Shown here: positions 42,751 to 51,757 of the stretch, one piece after another | Layout of the letters: each line of letters starts with the position of its first letter | Numbering within the stretch: the first letter of the stretch is position 1 | Assembly (NCBI GenBank): GCA_049315325.1 | Contig: JBMOKJ010000001.1 | Coordinates: 558,001-622,000, forward strand | Source: CAXXIC01 sp049315325 | GTDB taxonomy: Bacteria; Bacteroidota; Bacteroidia; Bacteroidales; UBA7332 | Direction of reading: 5' to 3' | DNA length: 64,000 nucleotides | Program-made: the position numbers and the translations under genes | The notes under the pieces: model-generated | Told to the model about the DNA's origin: nothing | What the model saw: the letters and a program-made list of their open reading frames with translations, nothing else | Database searches by the model: none

Positions 42751-43185
42751 ATGAAAACTGCAAAAATGATTACCGAAAAGGGCGAAATGAAAATCGTGTT
42801 TTTCGAAGAAGATGCCCCAAAAGCGGTAGCAAACTTTATTAAATTGTCTGAGAGCGGATTCTACAACGGATTGACTTTTCACCGTGTGATTCCAAACTTT
42901 GTGATACAAGGTGGATGTCCAAAAGGTAACGGTGCTGGTGGTCCGGGTTATACCATCCCATGTGAATTGACTGGAGGAAACCAATACCACGACCGAGGTG
43001 TTTTGTCGATGGCACATGCTGGTCGCAACACGGGTGGTTCGCAGTTCTTTATCTGCCATTCGCGCACCAACACAGCTCATCTCGACAGAAACCACACTTG
43101 TTTTGGCAAAGTTGTGGAAGGGCTAGAGGTGATTGATGATATTCGTCAAGGCGACAAAATCATCTCAATTACAATTGAAGGATAA
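42751..43185 (+). CDS. Peptidyl-prolyl cis-trans isomerase, cyclophilin type
   Basis: 144 residues, the minimal cyclophilin fold without signal peptide. Family motifs are FHRVIPNFVIQGG, GGPGYTIPCEL, GVLSMAHAGRNTGGSQFFI and HLDRNHTCFGKVVEGLEVID. The catalytic Arg is in FHRVI and Phe/Gln positions are in GSQFFI. Cytoplasmic protein-folding helper. It is 117 bases from the divergent MBL-fold gene. The terminator at 43265 lies 80 bases downstream. Confidence 0.95.
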   Translation: MKTAKMITEKGEMKIVFFEEDAPKAVANFIKLSESGFYNGLTFHRVIPNFVIQGGCPKGNGAGGPGYTIPCELTGGNQYHDRGVLSMAHAGRNTGGSQFFICHSRTNTAHLDRNHTCFGKVVEGLEVIDDIRQGDKIISITIEG

Positions 43186-43264
43186 AGAGTAGTCATTCTA
43201 GAAAAGACGATTCTCGTTATTTTGATTTGTCCACTAAAGTTGGATTGATTTATAATAAACGATT

Positions 43265-43308
43265 AAGAGGGCTGAGTTCGTAACCAATCGAACTTAGTCC
43301 TCTTTGTT
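43265..43308 (+). terminator. Terminator of the cyclophilin gene
   Basis: A 16-bp stem with two G-U pairs (arms 43265-43280 and 43289-43304) and an 8-base loop, followed by a short T-rich stretch. Confidence 0.8.
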
Positions 43309-43465
43309 TAAGTTCGATTCAGTGACAGCTAAAATCAAGAATTATGACTAAAACTTTATTGGTTAAGGCCAATATGAGACTAAAACTCTTAGCAAGTGTT
43401 TCGTTTTGAATCATATTTCTACCTTTTTGCCCAAATAATAGGAGATTATCTATTCTTGATTAAGA

Positions 43466-43473
43466 TATATTTG
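43466..43473 (+). promoter_or_regulatory. Putative -7 box of the GH2-led gene run
   Basis: TATATTTG matches TAnnTTTG, 125 bases before the GH2 ATG. The distance would leave a long 5' leader; no -33 element at the usual spacing. Confidence 0.3.
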
Positions 43474-43598
43474 TAATGTGAAAAAGTATTCAGTTTTCTG
43501 TATTTTTTCAATTGAAAGATACGCTACAACAAATGATCAAAACTCGATATAAATTGGAATTCTTGTTGAAGATTTGAAATGACTTTATTATTTGACCC

Positions 43599-46043
43599 AT
43601 GAAAAAGCTATTATTTATTGCTATTGCAGCATCTCAGCTGATTTTTAACGCAAAATCACAGACAAGAAATGTAATCTTACTTTCCAACAATTGGAAATTC
43701 CAAAACAAAGAAGTTTTGAATGCCGAAAAGCCAAATTTGGCTGATATCGATTGGGAAACAGTTCGCGTTCCTCACGATTGGGCAATTAGAGGGAACTTTG
43801 ATATGAACCTCGATGCTCAGATGGTGCAAGTTAAAGAAGATGGTGAAAGTAAACCACTGCTTAGAACAGGTCGCACTGGCGCGCTCCCGATATTTGGAAT
43901 TGGCTGGTACCGAAAGCTGTTGCCAATAAGTGAGTCGGATAAAGGAAAGCAGATTTCTGTAGAATTTGATGGTGCAATGAGCCTTTCGAAAATATACTTG
44001 AATGGTGTATTTGTTGGAGAACACCCTTATGGCTACTCGTCATTTTCGTTCGATATCACTAAATTTATTCAGTTCGGCAAACCAAATCTATTGGCAGTGC
44101 GAACTGAAAACAAACCCGAATCGTCACGATGGTATTCGGGGGCAGGTATTTATCGAAACGTGAGGTTGGTAAAAACGGCTAACACGCACGTCGCACATTG
44201 GGGCACGTTTATCACGACACCTAAGATTACTGACAAAAAGGCTGATATAGCTATTCGCACCGAAATTGAAAGCGATTCTTTAACTGAGAATAGCATTACA
44301 TTAGTTACAGAAATCTATTCGAAAAACGGAAAGAAAGTAGCCACTACATCTACTACTAAAAATGCAAAAGGCAATCGCATGTTCGAACAGACTACTCAAA
44401 TTGCAAAACCTACACTTTGGTCGGTCGAGTCTCCAACTCTTTATACTGCTGTCTCTAAGGTATATGTCAAAAATGTGTTGTGCGACGAATACAAAACGAA
44501 TTTCGGTTGTCGTTCAATACGTTTCGATAAGGATAAAGGGTTTTTCATGAACGAAAAATCAGTCAAAATTAAAGGAGTCTGCTTGCACCACGATTTAGGG
44601 CCATTGGGTGCTGCAGTCAATTACCGAGCCACTGAGCGACAACTTGCAATGATGAAAGAGATGGGTGCGAATGCTATACGCACGTCTCATAATCCCCCTT
44701 CGCTAGAGCTGCTTCAGATTTGCGACAGTATCGGGCTAATGGTTGTGGTTGAGGCTTTCGATGAGTGGAAAAATAGTAAAAATGCCAATGGATATGGCAA
44801 TTATTTTGATCAATGGGCAAAGATTGATATTCAAAGTATGGTTATACGAGATCGAAATCATCCATCCGTTATCATTTGGAGTATTGGCAATGAAATTCGT
44901 GAACAATCGATGCCCGAAGGAAAAGAAATTGCGACATTTTTGACTAATATTTGTCATGTAACAGACCCTACTCGACCTGTAACGGCTGGTTTTAATGATC
45001 ATACAAAGGCCATCAAAAATGGATTGTCTGATGCCATTGATATAGTTGGGTTTAATTACAAACCATTTGATTATAAGAAGAAACACGCACAATATCCAAA
45101 CTATGTTCTTTTAGCCACTGAAACAGCATCTACCGTGAGTTCAAGAGGAGAATATAAATTCCCTGCGAAAGAAGTGAGATCACCGTGGTACAACGATTAT
45201 CAGGTATCGAGCTACGATTTGGAATTTCCAAGTTGGGCACAAACACCTGATAACGAATTCGAGGCGCAAGATGATTGCGAATTTATTCTCGGAGAGTTTG
45301 TGTGGACAGGTTTTGATTATCTTGGAGAACCAACACCTTACAATGAAGGTACACCTGCACGAAGCTCCTATTTTGGAATTGTGGATTTAGCCGGATTGAA
45401 AAAAGACAGATTCTACCTTTATCAGACTAAATGGAGTAGTGAGCCTGTTTTGCACCTTCTGCCACATTGGAATTGGGCTGAAAGAATTGGCGAAAATGTG
45501 CCAGTCTTTTGTTACACCAACTATCCGAAAGTTGAGTTGTTTGTGAATGGTAAAAGCCAGGGAGTTAAACAAAAAGATAAGAGCAACAAGTACACTCGTT
45601 ACAGACTGATGTGGAAGGATGTTGTGTACCAACCAGGTGAATTGAAGGCAGTGGCTTACAATGACAAAAACGAAGTGATTGCACAAGAAATTATCAAAAC
45701 GGCAGGTGAGCCTTATACTGTGAAACTAACAGCTGATAGACAAAAGATAAGTGCTAATGGAAAAGATTTGTCTTTTATTGCGGTTGAAATCGTTGATAAA
45801 GATGGTAATCTATGCCCCAAAGCTGATAATTTTCTGTTCTTTCAAGTTACAGGCGTTGGTAATCTAAAAGCCGTGTGCAACGGAAATGCAATTGATCAAA
45901 CCTCTTTCGCCTCGACTTATATGAAAGCGTTCAACGGAAAACTTGTTGCTATTGTAGAGTCAAATACGCTTTCAGGAAATATAAAACTCTTAGTAAATGG
46001 AGGTAAATTAAAAGAGGGTGCTCTGACAATAGCCACGGAGTAG
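43599..46043 (+). CDS. Glycoside hydrolase family 2 (beta-galactosidase-like), exported
   Basis: 814 residues with a signal peptide (KKLLFIAIAASQLIFNAKS). GH2 layout: N-terminal sugar-binding domain (about 25-200, with WETVRVPHDWAI and RWYSGAGIYRNVRLV), an immunoglobulin-like domain (about 200-310), a TIM barrel (about 310-600) and C-terminal beta domains. The acid/base is Glu in WSIGNEIREQ, and the nucleophile candidate is Glu in LLATETAST. GVCLHHDLGPLG is the conserved barrel start. Predicted to cleave beta-galactosides or beta-glucuronides in the periplasm. It leads a plus-strand run followed by a GH29 gene. Confidence 0.93.
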   Translation: MKKLLFIAIAASQLIFNAKSQTRNVILLSNNWKFQNKEVLNAEKPNLADIDWETVRVPHDWAIRGNFDMNLDAQMVQVKEDGESKPLLRTGRTGALPIFGIGWYRKLLPISESDKGKQISVEFDGAMSLSKIYLNGVFVGEHPYGYSSFSFDITKFIQFGKPNLLAVRTENKPESSRWYSGAGIYRNVRLVKTANTHVAHWGTFITTPKITDKKADIAIRTEIESDSLTENSITLVTEIYSKNGKKVATTSTTKNAKGNRMFEQTTQIAKPTLWSVESPTLYTAVSKVYVKNVLCDEYKTNFGCRSIRFDKDKGFFMNEKSVKIKGVCLHHDLGPLGAAVNYRATERQLAMMKEMGANAIRTSHNPPSLELLQICDSIGLMVVVEAFDEWKNSKNANGYGNYFDQWAKIDIQSMVIRDRNHPSVIIWSIGNEIREQSMPEGKEIATFLTNICHVTDPTRPVTAGFNDHTKAIKNGLSDAIDIVGFNYKPFDYKKKHAQYPNYVLLATETASTVSSRGEYKFPAKEVRSPWYNDYQVSSYDLEFPSWAQTPDNEFEAQDDCEFILGEFVWTGFDYLGEPTPYNEGTPARSSYFGIVDLAGLKKDRFYLYQTKWSSEPVLHLLPHWNWAERIGENVPVFCYTNYPKVELFVNGKSQGVKQKDKSNKYTRYRLMWKDVVYQPGELKAVAYNDKNEVIAQEIIKTAGEPYTVKLTADRQKISANGKDLSFIAVEIVDKDGNLCPKADNFLFFQVTGVGNLKAVCNGNAIDQTSFASTYMKAFNGKLVAIVESNTLSGNIKLLVNGGKLKEGALTIATE

Positions 46044-46253
46044 CGTATTCCGAAATACTTCGTTTTCCACAATATTTAAACCTCCGTTTTGAAACATAAA
46101 CTGAAAGGTTGGCTTTTTTGTACAAATTCATCAAATGAACAAAAATAGGGTAAGCAAAATTAGTCTATAAAAAAGGGCTTTTTCAGTTATGTATTCAATC
46201 TGCTTTTTAGATTTACCCTTGTCTTGTACTGAAATAAACGATAATATAAGATT

Positions 46254-47270
46254 ATGAAATCCCTTTTTTCTGCTTTTGTTTTTCTAACTGTATCTTTCAA
46301 CGCGGCTTTCGCTCAAAAACCAACAAATCAACCATTTGACATTAACAAAACTGTAATTGCTGACTCTGTGAGGGCTAAGCAGATTGCTGATATGCGTTTT
46401 GGTATGTTTATTTGTTGGTCGTACAGCACGTTTTCGGGAATAGAATGGACACCAACAACTGATAAAAATGCTTCCTACTTTAAAGCGACAGGATGTAATA
46501 CTGATCAATGGTGCAAAGTCGCCAAAAAAGCGGGGATGAATTACATTCTTTTTTTGACGAAACATCACGATGGCTTCTGCTTATGGGATACGAAAACAAC
46601 TGAAAAGAAAGTCACCAACAGCCCTTTAGCAATTGATGTGCTTGCAAAACTGCGCAAATCATGTGATAAGTACGGAATTAAATTGGCTTTATACTTTTCG
46701 GAGGGCGATTGGAATTTCCCTGGTGCTATATATTGTAAGAGCGGTGGCTCAAATCCTGAAATGAAGAAGGCGCAATTGAAAGAATTGTTGACTAATTACG
46801 GTGATGTAGAATACATTTGGTTTGATCACGCACAAGGAGATGGAGGTTTGTCGCATGAAGAGACCGATAAGTGGGTGACTCAGTTTCAACCAAATTGTTT
46901 GCCTGGATATAATCATGGCACATCTGCTGGCCGTATACGGTTGGGCGAACGTGGACACGCATCTGCACTTGATGATATTTCAGGGGCGGGTTACAATAAG
47001 CAATGTGGAAATTACAAAGGCTATATTGCAGCAGAATTTACCTATCCAATCCTTCCAAAGCACAAAGGGGGAGCTGATTGGTTCTATTCCTTGCCAGAGC
47101 ATGACACTCTTTGCTCCACTGCTGAAAAGATCTATGAAGATTATTTGGGAGCAGTGAAATATAAAAATATCTTTTCGCTCGATATTGGTCCCGACTATAA
47201 AGGAAATTTGAGAGATATTGATGTCAAAACTTTGTTGGAAGTCAGTAAATTAATCAAATCCAAAAAGTAA
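46254..47270 (+). CDS. Glycoside hydrolase family 29 (alpha-L-fucosidase), exported
   Basis: 338 residues with a signal peptide (SLFSAFVFLTVSFNAAFAQK). GH29 motifs: MRFGMFICWSYSTFSG, MNYILFLTKHHDGFCLWD and the nucleophile Asp in EYIWFDHAQGDGG. No C-terminal carbohydrate-binding domain, so it is a short catalytic-only form. It would release alpha-linked fucose from glycans. Its last 480 bases, the spacer and the first 126 bases of the next gene are copied 1,895 bases downstream (48687-49335). Confidence 0.92.
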   Translation: MKSLFSAFVFLTVSFNAAFAQKPTNQPFDINKTVIADSVRAKQIADMRFGMFICWSYSTFSGIEWTPTTDKNASYFKATGCNTDQWCKVAKKAGMNYILFLTKHHDGFCLWDTKTTEKKVTNSPLAIDVLAKLRKSCDKYGIKLALYFSEGDWNFPGAIYCKSGGSNPEMKKAQLKELLTNYGDVEYIWFDHAQGDGGLSHEETDKWVTQFQPNCLPGYNHGTSAGRIRLGERGHASALDDISGAGYNKQCGNYKGYIAAEFTYPILPKHKGGADWFYSLPEHDTLCSTAEKIYEDYLGAVKYKNIFSLDIGPDYKGNLRDIDVKTLLEVSKLIKSKK

Positions 47271-47440
47271 ATTTAACTCACAAATACTCTTATATTGAAG
47301 TCAATCACTAAAGTATGAAAAAATTTAATGTACTAATTGTTGCGCTTATTTCTTTCTCTGCTTTGCAGGCGAAGTCGATTTATGTATCGAATTCGGGCAA
47401 TGATGCAAATGCTGGAACAATTAATAGTCCAGTGCTATCT
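46792..47440 (+). repeat. Direct repeat, left copy (GH29 3' part plus beta-helix gene 5' part)
   Basis: Aligned without gaps with 48687-49335 at a constant offset of 1,895 bases. Read by eye, about 12 of the first 70 positions differ, about ten of the next 210, none over roughly 47076-47412, then a few again up to the end. Confidence 0.9.
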
Positions 47441-47560
47441 ATTTTTATGGCAGATCGTTGGAACCCCAATATTCAAATCGATGCGCGATATAGTTGGCAG
47501 CCCATCTTGTTTGAACACGGGATACCTGTATTGAAATGGCAAGATAATTGGAATATTTAA
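47315..47560 (+). pseudogene. Chimeric remnant: beta-helix protein start fused to a GH43-like C-terminus
   Basis: The first 42 codons equal the start of the beta-helix gene at 49210 (signal peptide plus IYVSNSGNDANAGT). From base 47441 the sequence leaves that gene and encodes FMADRWNPNIQIDARYSWQP, then ILFEHGIPVLKWQDNWNI and a stop, which reads like the C-terminal end of a GH43-type glycosidase (FMGDRWNP...SRYxWLP...W.D.W). The open frame is intact across the joint but the product would be too short to work. It is read as a deletion scar between two former genes. Confidence 0.75.
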
Positions 47561-47610
47561 CGGGAAAAATATAGTAGGGGCTTATTTATAAATATAATAA
47601 AATATATAAA

Positions 47611-48570
47611 ATGAAAAAATTAATAATTGTAATCTATTTTCTCTTCTCATTCGTATCGGGGTTTTGTAATGATAAAGAAAGCCAGAAGTTAGTAAATGAT
47701 ACAAGTATTTATAAGGTAAGCATATTAGGAGATTCATATTCAACCTTTAAAAATTATTTAACTCCAACTACAAACTCTCCTTGGTATCCCCGTTCAACTA
47801 ACGATAACGATGTTCTAACAGTTGAGCAAACATGGTGGTATCAATTTATACAAGAAAAAGGATTTGTATTGGAATATAATAATTCCTATTCCGGTTCAAC
47901 TGTTTGTAATACAGGATATAGTGGTGGAAACAGTTCCGCTTCATCTTTTATTACCAGAATGAAAAATTTAGGAAATCCGAACCTTATTATTATTTTCGGA
48001 GGAACTAATGACAGTTGGGCAAATTCTCCTTTAGGCAGTTACAAATATAGCGATTGGACAGAAAACGATTTGAAAAGTTTTCGACCTGCATTTGCTTACA
48101 TGCTAGATTACCTCATTAAAACATATCCAAACGAAAAAATTATCAATCTGGTAAATACTGAATTAAAATCAGAAATTGCAGACGCTCAAAAATTAATATG
48201 TAAACAATATAACGTAGAGAATATACAGCTTAATAACATTAACAAAATGGCAGGGCATCCTTCCATTGCAGGAATGATCAGTATAAAAAATCAGATATTG
48301 AATATAATTAGCAATATAGAAGATGTATCCCTTTTGAGAAAGAATGTCAATGTTTCACGTATTAATGCAAACAAGGTAAAAGTTTCTCTAAATTCAGAAT
48401 TAAGCGGAAATTTAGAATTGGTTCTTTATAACATGCAGGGTCAACTTTTACAAACAGTGTATACTGGAGCAAATTTCAAAAATTCATACGAACTTGCTGC
48501 TCCTAAAAACAATTCATACATTTTACGTATTGTTGATGCTAACGGTAGTATTATTAATATAAAATTTTAG
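47611..48570 (+). CDS. SGNH/GDSL hydrolase with type IX secretion sorting domain
   Basis: 319 residues with a signal peptide (KKLIIVIYFLFSFVSGFCND). The catalytic domain (about 30-230) has block I SILGDSYSTF, block III FGGTNDSW and block V AGHPSIAGM. The C-terminal about 75 residues (from NVSRINANKVKVSLNS, with ELVLYNMQGQLLQTVYTG and SYILRIVDANGSI) match the type A T9SS sorting domain, so the enzyme should be exported across the outer membrane and anchored or released. It is notably AT-rich, unlike its neighbours, and lies between the two copies of the direct repeat. Predicted esterase or lipase on acylated glycans. Confidence 0.85.
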   Translation: MKKLIIVIYFLFSFVSGFCNDKESQKLVNDTSIYKVSILGDSYSTFKNYLTPTTNSPWYPRSTNDNDVLTVEQTWWYQFIQEKGFVLEYNNSYSGSTVCNTGYSGGNSSASSFITRMKNLGNPNLIIIFGGTNDSWANSPLGSYKYSDWTENDLKSFRPAFAYMLDYLIKTYPNEKIINLVNTELKSEIADAQKLICKQYNVENIQLNNINKMAGHPSIAGMISIKNQILNIISNIEDVSLLRKNVNVSRINANKVKVSLNSELSGNLELVLYNMQGQLLQTVYTGANFKNSYELAAPKNNSYILRIVDANGSIINIKF

Positions 48571-48686
48571 TATATAAGTCCAGTCTATAAAGTCCAAAAC
48601 ATCGTTTTTGTGCAAAATAATGATGAAATATGTACATAATAAATTAGTACTACAATCTATAAAAATACTGATATTCAATAGTCTAA

Positions 48687-49165
48687 CTAACTACGGCGAT
48701 ATCGAATACATCTGGTTTGACCATGCGCAGGGTGATGGAGGATTGTCGCATGAGGAGACCGATAAGTGGGTGACTCAGTTTCAACCAAATTGTTTACCTA
48801 GTTATAATCATGGCACCTCTGCTGGCCGTTTACGGTTGGGCGAACGTGGACACGCATCAGCGCTTGATGATATTTCAGGGGCGGGTTACAATAAGCAATG
48901 TGGAAATTACAAAGCCTATATTGCAGCAGAATTTACCTATCCAATCCTTCCAAAGCACAAAGGGGGAGCCGATTGGTTCTATTCCTTGCCAGAGCATGAC
49001 ACTCTTTGCTCCACTGCTGAAAAGATCTATGAAGATTATTTGGGAGCAGTGAAATATAAAAATATCTTTTCGCTCGATATTGGTCCCGACTATAAAGGAA
49101 ATTTGAGAGATATTGATGTCAAAACTTTGTTGGAAGTCAGTAAATTAATCAAATCCAAAAAGTAA
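48687..49165 (+). pseudogene. 3' fragment of a GH29 fucosidase gene
   Basis: It encodes the last about 159 residues of a GH29 protein, from NYGDIEYIWFDHAQGDGG to the stop, nearly identical to the intact enzyme at 46254-47270. The nucleophile-containing segment is kept, but the first half of the barrel is missing; an open frame extends upstream to 48608 into unrelated sequence. It is not expected to be active. Confidence 0.85.
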
Positions 49166-49335
49166 ATTTAACTCACAAATACTCTTATATTGAAGTCAAT
49201 CACTAAAGTATGAAAAAATTTAATGTACTAATTGTTGCGCTTATTTCTTTCTCTGCTTTGCAGGCGAAGTCGATTTATGTATCGAATTCGGGCAATGATG
49301 CAAATGCAGGAACAATGGCTACTCCAGTGCTATCT
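48687..49335 (+). repeat. Direct repeat, right copy
   Basis: Partner of 46792-47440. It joins the GH29 fragment to the intact beta-helix gene with the same 44-base spacer as the left copy. Confidence 0.9.
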
Positions 49336-51654
49336 TTTGAAAAGGCTCAACAGATTGCGAGAGCTCAATCTATGAGTGAATCGGTCGAAGTGATTTTTGC
49401 TGATGGCGTGTATTATTTACCTCATACCATAACTTTTACAGCTACTGACAATAAATCAGCCGTAACTTATCGAGCTCAGAATGAAGGAAAGGCAATTATA
49501 AGTGGTGGTAGTTTATTGTGTTTGAAATGGCAATTATATAAGAATGGTATTTTTGTAGCAAACATATCGGGAAATCCGATTATCGACCAACTCTACATAG
49601 ACGGAGTTCGGCAGCGTATGGCTCGTTTCCCGAATGCAGTGTTAGGGAAAAATGTGTTTGATACGTGGTCGCTTAGTCATAGCGCCAAAACCGATTCAGC
49701 AAATAACCCTCTTGACCCAAAACGCATTACGCGATGGAGGAATCCATTGGGAGGCTATCTCCACGCGATGCATTCGATGCTTTGGGGAGATATGCACTGG
49801 GTGATAAAAGGGAAGAAGTCGGATGGGACTCTTGATTTGGAAGGTGGTTGGCAGAACAATCGACCATCGAAAATGCATCCTTGTTATCGGATGGTGGAAA
49901 ATATCTTCGAAGAATTGGATGCGCCAGGGGAATGGTTTTATAACTCCTCTGAGCATAAGCTTTACTTTATGCCTGATGCAAAAACCGATCTGAAAGCAGC
50001 CAAAGTAGAAATTGTTCGGCTAAAAAACCTGATTGAATTCAATGGTTCCAAAACTGCTCCAGTGAAGAATATTCTTATGCAAGGTTTTGTGTTCCGTCAT
50101 GCAGCACGCACATTTATGGAAAACAAAGAGCCACTTCTTCGGTCGGATTGGACCGTATTCCGCGGCGGAGCTATCTACTTTAATGGAGCCGAAGATTGTA
50201 GCATACAGGATTGCGAATTCGACCAAGTAGGTGGTAATACGGTTTTTGTAAACAATTACAACCGCAGAATAGCCATTGTCGGATGCTATATACACAACAG
50301 TGGAGCTTCGGGAGTTGTTTTTGTAGGAGATCCTGCAACCGTTCGGAGTCCAATTTTCCAATACGGAAATCAGGATTACCAATCGATGGATCACACACCA
50401 GGAGCTAAAGGCGATAATTATCCAGAAGATTGTTTGGTCGAAAACTGTCTGATAACGCTCACCGGTCGTGATGAGAAACAAACTGCACCTGTTCATATTT
50501 CTATGTCACATAAAATCCGCATCAACCACTGTTCCATTTACGATGTCCCACGTGCAGGAATTAATATCAATGAAGGCACATTTGGTGGTAATATTATCGA
50601 AAATTGTGATATTTTCAATACCGTGCTCGAAACTGGCGATCACGGCAGTTTCAACTCGTGGGGACGTGATCGCTACTGGACACCCGACGTGAAACAAACC
50701 AGTATGGAAGTAGAAAAGGACACTCTAATGCCATTTTGGGACACGCTGGAACCAAGCATTATTAGAAACAGTCGCTGGCGTTGCGACCACGGTTGGGATA
50801 TTGATTTAGACGATGGCTCAACAAATTATGAAATCTATAACAATCTTTTGCTCAACAGAGGATTAAAACTGCGTGAAGGATACCGCCGAATTGTCACAAA
50901 TAACATCATTGTGAATAATGGTTTGCATCCACATGTTTGGTATAAAAATAGTGGTGATGTATTCAAAAATAACATTGTTTTCAAGGCTTACCAACCTGCC
51001 ATAATGAATGCCGTTATTGCTCCTGATGGCAAATGGGGAAAGGAACTGGACTACAATTTCTACGTTTCAACTAAAGATGAAATGACCAAATTCTCGAAAA
51101 ACGGTTGTGACTTGAATTCCCAGAATGGTGACCCACAGTTCGTTGATGTTGAACGTTGTGATTTTAAAGTGAAAATTTCATCACCTGCATTAAAACTGGG
51201 CTTCCAAAACTTCTCGATGGATCAGTTTGGTGTGAATAAACCATCTTTGAGAGCCATTGCCAAAACACCACAAATTCCAAAAGTTGAGGTGAAAATGAAA
51301 CCCGAAACAGGTAGCGTAAAAAGTCCAAGCCATACTTGGCTTGGAGTGACACTGAAAGAGCCTAGTGGAGATGAAATGTCGGCATTCGGAGTGGCTTTCG
51401 ACGAAGGTGGTGTTTCGTTGGTTGCGGTTAGCGAAAATTCAGAAGCTGCAAAAATGGGCTTTCGTACTGGCGATCTAATTCAAGCTATAAATACAACTAA
51501 AATCAAAACCATAAGTGATTTGCGAATATATCTTGATGCACATAGTAAAGACACTAAACCTAAGGCGTTTTCGATTGTGCGAAATCAAGTTAGAATATCA
51601 TTAACGATAAGTCAGCTATATCTAAAAACTATTGGTGAAGTGGCTAAAGAGTAG
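49210..51654 (+). CDS. Right-handed beta-helix glycoside hydrolase (GH141-like) with C-terminal PDZ domain
   Basis: 814 residues. Signal peptide (KKFNVLIVALISFSALQA), then the start typical of secreted beta-helix enzymes (IYVSNSGNDANAGT, VLSFEKAQQIARA). The helix (about 90-680) has many short repeats ending in asparagine-rich turns (NTVFVNNYNRRIAIVGCYIH, GININEGTFGGNIIENCDIF) and the DHGSFNSWGRDRYW segment. Residues about 715-805 form a PDZ-like domain: WLGVTLKEPSG, GVSLVAVSENSEAAKMGFRT, then GDLIQAIN. Known GH141 members cleave fucose or xylan linkages, with BT1002 of Bacteroides acting on rhamnogalacturonan II. The substrate here is inferred from its neighbours. Confidence 0.8.
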   Translation: MKKFNVLIVALISFSALQAKSIYVSNSGNDANAGTMATPVLSFEKAQQIARAQSMSESVEVIFADGVYYLPHTITFTATDNKSAVTYRAQNEGKAIISGGSLLCLKWQLYKNGIFVANISGNPIIDQLYIDGVRQRMARFPNAVLGKNVFDTWSLSHSAKTDSANNPLDPKRITRWRNPLGGYLHAMHSMLWGDMHWVIKGKKSDGTLDLEGGWQNNRPSKMHPCYRMVENIFEELDAPGEWFYNSSEHKLYFMPDAKTDLKAAKVEIVRLKNLIEFNGSKTAPVKNILMQGFVFRHAARTFMENKEPLLRSDWTVFRGGAIYFNGAEDCSIQDCEFDQVGGNTVFVNNYNRRIAIVGCYIHNSGASGVVFVGDPATVRSPIFQYGNQDYQSMDHTPGAKGDNYPEDCLVENCLITLTGRDEKQTAPVHISMSHKIRINHCSIYDVPRAGININEGTFGGNIIENCDIFNTVLETGDHGSFNSWGRDRYWTPDVKQTSMEVEKDTLMPFWDTLEPSIIRNSRWRCDHGWDIDLDDGSTNYEIYNNLLLNRGLKLREGYRRIVTNNIIVNNGLHPHVWYKNSGDVFKNNIVFKAYQPAIMNAVIAPDGKWGKELDYNFYVSTKDEMTKFSKNGCDLNSQNGDPQFVDVERCDFKVKISSPALKLGFQNFSMDQFGVNKPSLRAIAKTPQIPKVEVKMKPETGSVKSPSHTWLGVTLKEPSGDEMSAFGVAFDEGGVSLVAVSENSEAAKMGFRTGDLIQAINTTKIKTISDLRIYLDAHSKDTKPKAFSIVRNQVRISLTISQLYLKTIGEVAKE

Positions 51655-51757
51655 AATTAGCACCATTCGATTTAAAAATTTAGGCTAATTACCGCATTGA
51701 TATTTTCAGACACTTTTGGAGTTAATCTTTCGTTGGGTAAGGATTCATTTCATAGGG

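Larger units (their letters stand above)
43186..43598. other. Non-coding region with terminator and promoter box upstream of the GH2 gene
   Basis: Holds the hairpin at 43265-43308 and a TAnnTTTG box at 43466. No other gene is supported; this marks the left edge of the carbohydrate-degradation locus. Confidence 0.55.

Noticed and set aside
48608..49165. 185-codon frame as a functional small fucosidase
   Set aside because: It keeps only the last half of the GH29 barrel, fused to unrelated upstream codons; it cannot form the catalytic barrel.
46792..49335. Composite transposon with 649-bp direct repeats
   Set aside because: No transposase gene or terminal inverted repeats; the repeats are ordinary coding sequence with partial divergence.
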